64,000 bases of DNA, taken from the NCBI GenBank assembly GCA_949285905.1, contig CASDZV010000041.1, positions 62,001 to 126,000 of the forward strand, in the 5' to 3' direction. Below the pieces are notes generated by a model. It did no database searches, was not told the DNA's origin, and saw nothing but the letters and a program-made list of their open reading frames with translations. Position 1 is the stretch's first letter. Each line of letters starts with the position of its first letter. The DNA comes from an uncultured Spirochaetales bacterium. Lineage in GTDB: Bacteria; Spirochaetota; Spirochaetia; Sphaerochaetales; Sphaerochaetaceae. The position numbers and the translations under genes are program-made. Below, piece after piece: positions 60,444 to 64,000 of this stretch.

Positions 60444-63400
60444 ATGGCAGACAAGAAAATGGTTACCATTGACGGAAACACCGCTGCGGCGCATATAGCT
60501 TATGCCTTCAGTGATGTAGCCGCTATTTACCCGATTACTCCGTCCTCTCCAATGGGCGAGTATGCAGAGCAGTGGTCTTCAACTGGCCGCGAGAACCTCT
60601 GGGGCAAGAAAGTAGACATTATGGAAATGCAGTCTGAGGCAGGTGCTGCAGGTGCAGTTCATGGTGCTCTCGCCGCAGGTGCTCTGACAACCACATTTAC
60701 GGCATCTCAGGGTCTTCTCCTGATGATTCCTAACATGTACAAGATCGCAGGTGAGATGATTCCAACGGTCTTCCATGTCTCAGCAAGATCGCTCGCAGCT
60801 CAGTCACTCTCAATCTTTGGCGATCACTCCGATGTCATGGCATGCCGCAATACAGGTTTCGCAATGACATGCGCTTCCAGTATCCAGGAAACAATGGATA
60901 TGGCACTTGTGGCACATCTCGCTACACTTGAGTCACAGGTTCCATTCCTCGCATTCTTCGATGGATTCAGAACATCTCACGAGATTCAGAAGGTCGAGGA
61001 GATTTCCTATGATGACATCCGCTCACTGGTTGATGAGAAGTACATTGAGCGCTTCCGCTCACGTGCACAGCGCCCTGAGCATCCGATGACAAAGGTTGCC
61101 GCGCAGAACGAGGATGTCTACTTCCAGGGAAGAGAGACCGTAAACCCATACTATGATGCTGTTCCTGGCATTGTTCAGAAGTATATGGACAAGGTCGCAG
61201 GAGTTACTGGCAGACAGTATCATCTCTTTGATTATGTCGGTGCACCAGATGCTACAGATGTTGTCATCATCATGGGCTCTGCAGCTGATACATTTGAATG
61301 GGTTGTAGATTACATCAACAAGAAGGGCGGCAAGGTAGGTCTTGTCAAAGTAAGGCTCTACAGACCATTCTCAGCAAATGACTTCGTTGCTTGCATTCCT
61401 GCAACAGCAAAGAGGATTGCTGTCATGGATAGGACAAAGGAGCCTGGTGCTCTTGGTGAGCCTCTCTATGAAGATGTCGTAACAGCGCTTGCACAGCAGG
61501 GCAGAACAGGTATGAAGGTTATCGGAGGCCGCTATGGTCTTTCCTCCAAGGACTTCACACCGACCCATGCTAAAGCAGTCTTCGATTTCCTCTCACGTGA
61601 CGATGCATGGCATGACTTCACAGTCGGTATCAACGACGATGTGACAGGTCGCTCCATCCCAGTTGGTGACAAGATCGATGTTACACCAGAGGGTGTTGTA
61701 TCCTGTATGTTCTGGGGCCTTGGCTCTGATGGTACAGTTGGTGCTAACAAGAACTCCATCAAGATTATCGGTGACAACACTGATATGAATGCACAGGCAT
61801 ATTTCGCATATGACTCAAAGAAGTCTGGCGGTATCACAATTTCCCACCTCAGATTCGGAAAGGGTAAACTTGATATGCCATGGCTGATTGACCATGCAGA
61901 CTTCGTAGCCTGCCACAACCCAGCATATATCGGCCGCTATGACATGCTTTCAGCTCTTAAGGAGAATGGTGTATTCCTTCTTAACAGCCAGATTCCTTCA
62001 GATGAGGTCTTCGAGCACCTGACAAAGGAAATGCAGGAGCAGATCATCAACAAGCACATTCACTTCTACAATATCGATGCTCTCGATATCGCAAGAAGCG
62101 TAGGTCTTGGTTCAAGAATCAACACTGTTATGCAGGCTGCATTCTTCAAGATTGCTAATGTCCTTCCTGAGACAGAAGCTATTGATCTGATCAAGAAGTA
62201 CATCAAGAAGACATTCCTCAAGAAGGGCGAGGAGGTTGTTAACAAGAACTGGGCCGCTGTAGACGGAGCATCTGCTGCGCTTGTGGAGGTCAAGGTTCCT
62301 GCAACAATCACAAAGAGCTATGAGCCTAAGAGACTCATTCCAGATGATGCAGATGATTTCACAAAGAATGTCATCGAGCGCATCATGCACCTTGAGGGCA
62401 ATGACATTCCTGTTTCCCAGATGTCTTTCGATGGAAAGCTTCCGACAGGTACAGCTAAGCTCGAGAAGAGAGGTGTTGCAGCTTATGTTCCACATTGGGA
62501 CAGCACAAAGTGTATCCAGTGCAACCAGTGTGTACAGTCCTGTCCACATGCAGCTATCCGCGCTAAGCAGATTACTCCAGAGGATATGGAGAAAGCTCCA
62601 GCAACATTCCAGGCTATCAAGTCGAACACAAAGAACGACAGAGGCCTCCTCTTCAAGATTCAGGTCTACACAGAGGACTGCCAGGGATGTGGCGTCTGTG
62701 TTGAGGCTTGCCCTGCTAAGGAGAAAGCTCTTGAGCTTAAGCCGATTGCGGAAGAGAGAGCAAATGGAGAGATTGAGAACTGCACATTCTTTGAAGGCCT
62801 TACATATGACAACCTTGATGGTCTGAATATGAACACAGTTAAGGGGCTCCAGTTCAAGCAGCCGCTCTTTGAGTTCTCCGGAGCTTGTGCAGGATGTGGT
62901 GAGACACCTTATGTGAAGATGCTTTCACAGATCTGTGGTGAGAGAGCAGTCATTGCTAATGCAACAGGTTGTTCTTCAATCTATTCCGGTACATTCCCGA
63001 CAATTCCTTACACAAAGAGAGCGGATGGTCGTGGACCGGCATGGGGCAACTCACTCTTCGAGGACAATGCTGAGTATGGTCTCGGTATGCGCCTCGCAGT
63101 TGATTCCAACAGGAACCTCCTGAAGATCAAGTGTGATGAGCTCATGGCAAAGGGATGCTCAGATGCTCTTAAGGCAGCTATCGAGAAGTGCTACTCACTC
63201 TGGGAGGACACAACAGAAGCTTCCATCACAGCTCAGAAGGAAGTCCAGGCAGTTCTTGCTGCTGAGAAGGCTGCAGACGCAGAGTCTCAGATTCTCCTCG
63301 ACAAGATTGTAGAGCTTCAGGATTACTTCTCAGAGAAGGATGTAATCATCATTGGTGGTGATGGCTGGGCTTATGATATCGGCTTCGGTGGTGTTGACCA

Positions 63401-63986
63401 TGTTGTCGCTTCTGGCAAGAACGTCACAATCCTCGTGCTTGATACAGAGGTTTACTCCAACACAGGTGGACAGGCTTCTAAGTCAACTCCTATGGCTGCT
63501 GTTGCTAAGTTCGCTAATGCTGGTAAGAAGGTTGGCAAGAAGAACATGGGCTTCATGATGATGAGCTATGGCCACGCATATGTCGCATCCATCGCTCTCG
63601 GATACAACAGACTCCAGGCTCAGAAGGCTCTGCAGGAAGCTGTATCTTATCAGGGACCATCAATTGTCTTCTGCTATGCTCCATGTATCAACCATGGTAT
63701 CAACATGAGATATTCTCAGGTTGAGGCTAAGAAGGCTGTTGAAGCTGGCTACTGGCCACTCTATCGCTTCGATCCACGTCTTGAAGCTGGTAAGAGATTT
63801 GTCTGGGAGACAAAGCCAGCAACAGCTGATTACGAGGAGTTCATCAAGGGTGAGACAAGATACGCCTCACTGTATAAGACGAACCCAGAGCATGCAGATG
63901 AGCTCTTTGCTGCCGCTGCCGAGGATGCAAAGGAAAGACTTGCATTCTACGAGAAGTGCGGTGAAGTTCTCGGATCAACAATCTAA
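60444..63986 (+). CDS. nifJ: Pyruvate:ferredoxin (flavodoxin) oxidoreductase
   Basis: This 1180-residue single-chain enzyme oxidises pyruvate with CoA to acetyl-CoA and CO2, reducing ferredoxin or flavodoxin. The domains appear in order. The N-terminal pyrimidine-binding domain has YPITPSSPMGEYAEQW, with MQSEAGAAGAVHGA behind it. The transketolase-C-like and CoA-binding regions follow. Two [4Fe-4S] sites (CIQCNQCVQSCP and CQGCGVCVEACP) lie near the middle. The C-terminal thiamine-diphosphate domain holds the proximal-cluster CAGCGETPYVKML, GDGWAYDIGFGG and EVYSNTGGQASKSTP. Codon choice looks adapted for high expression. The start at 60444 follows AGGAGTG at 5-base spacing. The gene is complete, 14 bases before the window end. 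Confidence 0.97.
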   Translation: MADKKMVTIDGNTAAAHIAYAFSDVAAIYPITPSSPMGEYAEQWSSTGRENLWGKKVDIMEMQSEAGAAGAVHGALAAGALTTTFTASQGLLLMIPNMYKIAGEMIPTVFHVSARSLAAQSLSIFGDHSDVMACRNTGFAMTCASSIQETMDMALVAHLATLESQVPFLAFFDGFRTSHEIQKVEEISYDDIRSLVDEKYIERFRSRAQRPEHPMTKVAAQNEDVYFQGRETVNPYYDAVPGIVQKYMDKVAGVTGRQYHLFDYVGAPDATDVVIIMGSAADTFEWVVDYINKKGGKVGLVKVRLYRPFSANDFVACIPATAKRIAVMDRTKEPGALGEPLYEDVVTALAQQGRTGMKVIGGRYGLSSKDFTPTHAKAVFDFLSRDDAWHDFTVGINDDVTGRSIPVGDKIDVTPEGVVSCMFWGLGSDGTVGANKNSIKIIGDNTDMNAQAYFAYDSKKSGGITISHLRFGKGKLDMPWLIDHADFVACHNPAYIGRYDMLSALKENGVFLLNSQIPSDEVFEHLTKEMQEQIINKHIHFYNIDALDIARSVGLGSRINTVMQAAFFKIANVLPETEAIDLIKKYIKKTFLKKGEEVVNKNWAAVDGASAALVEVKVPATITKSYEPKRLIPDDADDFTKNVIERIMHLEGNDIPVSQMSFDGKLPTGTAKLEKRGVAAYVPHWDSTKCIQCNQCVQSCPHAAIRAKQITPEDMEKAPATFQAIKSNTKNDRGLLFKIQVYTEDCQGCGVCVEACPAKEKALELKPIAEERANGEIENCTFFEGLTYDNLDGLNMNTVKGLQFKQPLFEFSGACAGCGETPYVKMLSQICGERAVIANATGCSSIYSGTFPTIPYTKRADGRGPAWGNSLFEDNAEYGLGMRLAVDSNRNLLKIKCDELMAKGCSDALKAAIEKCYSLWEDTTEASITAQKEVQAVLAAEKAADAESQILLDKIVELQDYFSEKDVIIIGGDGWAYDIGFGGVDHVVASGKNVTILVLDTEVYSNTGGQASKSTPMAAVAKFANAGKKVGKKNMGFMMMSYGHAYVASIALGYNRLQAQKALQEAVSYQGPSIVFCYAPCINHGINMRYSQVEAKKAVEAGYWPLYRFDPRLEAGKRFVWETKPATADYEEFIKGETRYASLYKTNPEHADELFAAAAEDAKERLAFYEKCGEVLGSTI

Positions 63987-64000
63987 GGTTAAATCCTTGA

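Noticed and set aside
1-64000. tRNA, rRNA, tmRNA or CRISPR loci
   Set aside because: Scanning the gaps by eye showed no T-loop consensus (GGTTCGANTCC), rRNA-like segments or regularly spaced repeats; a tRNAscan/Infernal run would be decisive.

Overview
This window most likely comes from an anaerobic, host- or gut-associated spirochaete of the Sphaerochaeta/Treponema type; that placement is inferred from gene content. The supporting signs are a large NifJ-type pyruvate:ferredoxin oxidoreductase, glutamate dehydrogenase and rubrerythrin with a Fur/PerR regulator. A DUF4416 protein, an outer-membrane protein ending in Phe and many ABC importers also fit. The importer binding proteins carry the FAGGS-type signal peptides common in spirochaetes. 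No tRNA, rRNA, insertion sequence or CRISPR array was recognised.

Layout. 1-3 kb: the end of yidC with jag, then a fur/perR-rubrerythrin operon behind a palindromic operator. 3-9 kb: a MATE transporter, an adenosine-kinase-like PfkB protein, then an intergenic region with clustered DnaA-box-like sites around an AT-rich core, which is a candidate oriC. Next come a sigma-54 activator with no DNA-binding domain, rsmE and a carboxy-terminal protease. 9-14 kb: lgt, an Xaa-Pro aminopeptidase and gpmI. 14-22 kb, mostly minus strand: a dicarboxylate/amino-acid symporter with a membrane partner, a giant GH13-family protein, and an EamA-pth-FMN reductase operon, followed by nth. 22-27 kb: a DAHP synthase-prephenate dehydratase fusion, a DUF4416 gene, a lipoprotein and serine dehydratase. 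27-33 kb: a RelE-type toxin beside an antitoxin gene broken by an amber codon, leuS, a polar amino-acid ABC operon and a GNAT acetyltransferase. 33-41 kb: an AraR-type regulator divergent from a four-gene sugar importer of the YtfQRT-YjfF type and araA, so an L-arabinose locus. 41-48 kb: a KamA-family radical SAM protein, a topoisomerase IV operon with an rluA-type gene, and an AAA+/DUF4143 ATPase in an AT-rich patch. 48-53 kb: an iron alcohol dehydrogenase and a 974-residue protein with two receiver domains and a PEP-synthase-type ATP-grasp domain, led by a tiny membrane protein. 53-58 kb: a complete branched-chain amino-acid importer. 58-64 kb: gdhA, a small outer-membrane protein and nifJ.

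The metabolic genes fit fermentation of sugars and amino acids. Serine dehydratase feeds pyruvate, NifJ converts it to acetyl-CoA, glutamate dehydrogenase links amino acids to 2-oxoglutarate, and the alcohol dehydrogenase can re-oxidise NAD(P)H.

Two patterns cut across the window. About ten genes that begin transcription units have no Shine-Dalgarno sequence and instead carry a TATACT-like -10 hexamer 6-7 nt before the start codon, suggesting frequent leaderless transcription. Other operons have strong GGAGG-type sites and clear hairpin terminators. Where the start codon was uncertain, these two signals were used to choose it.
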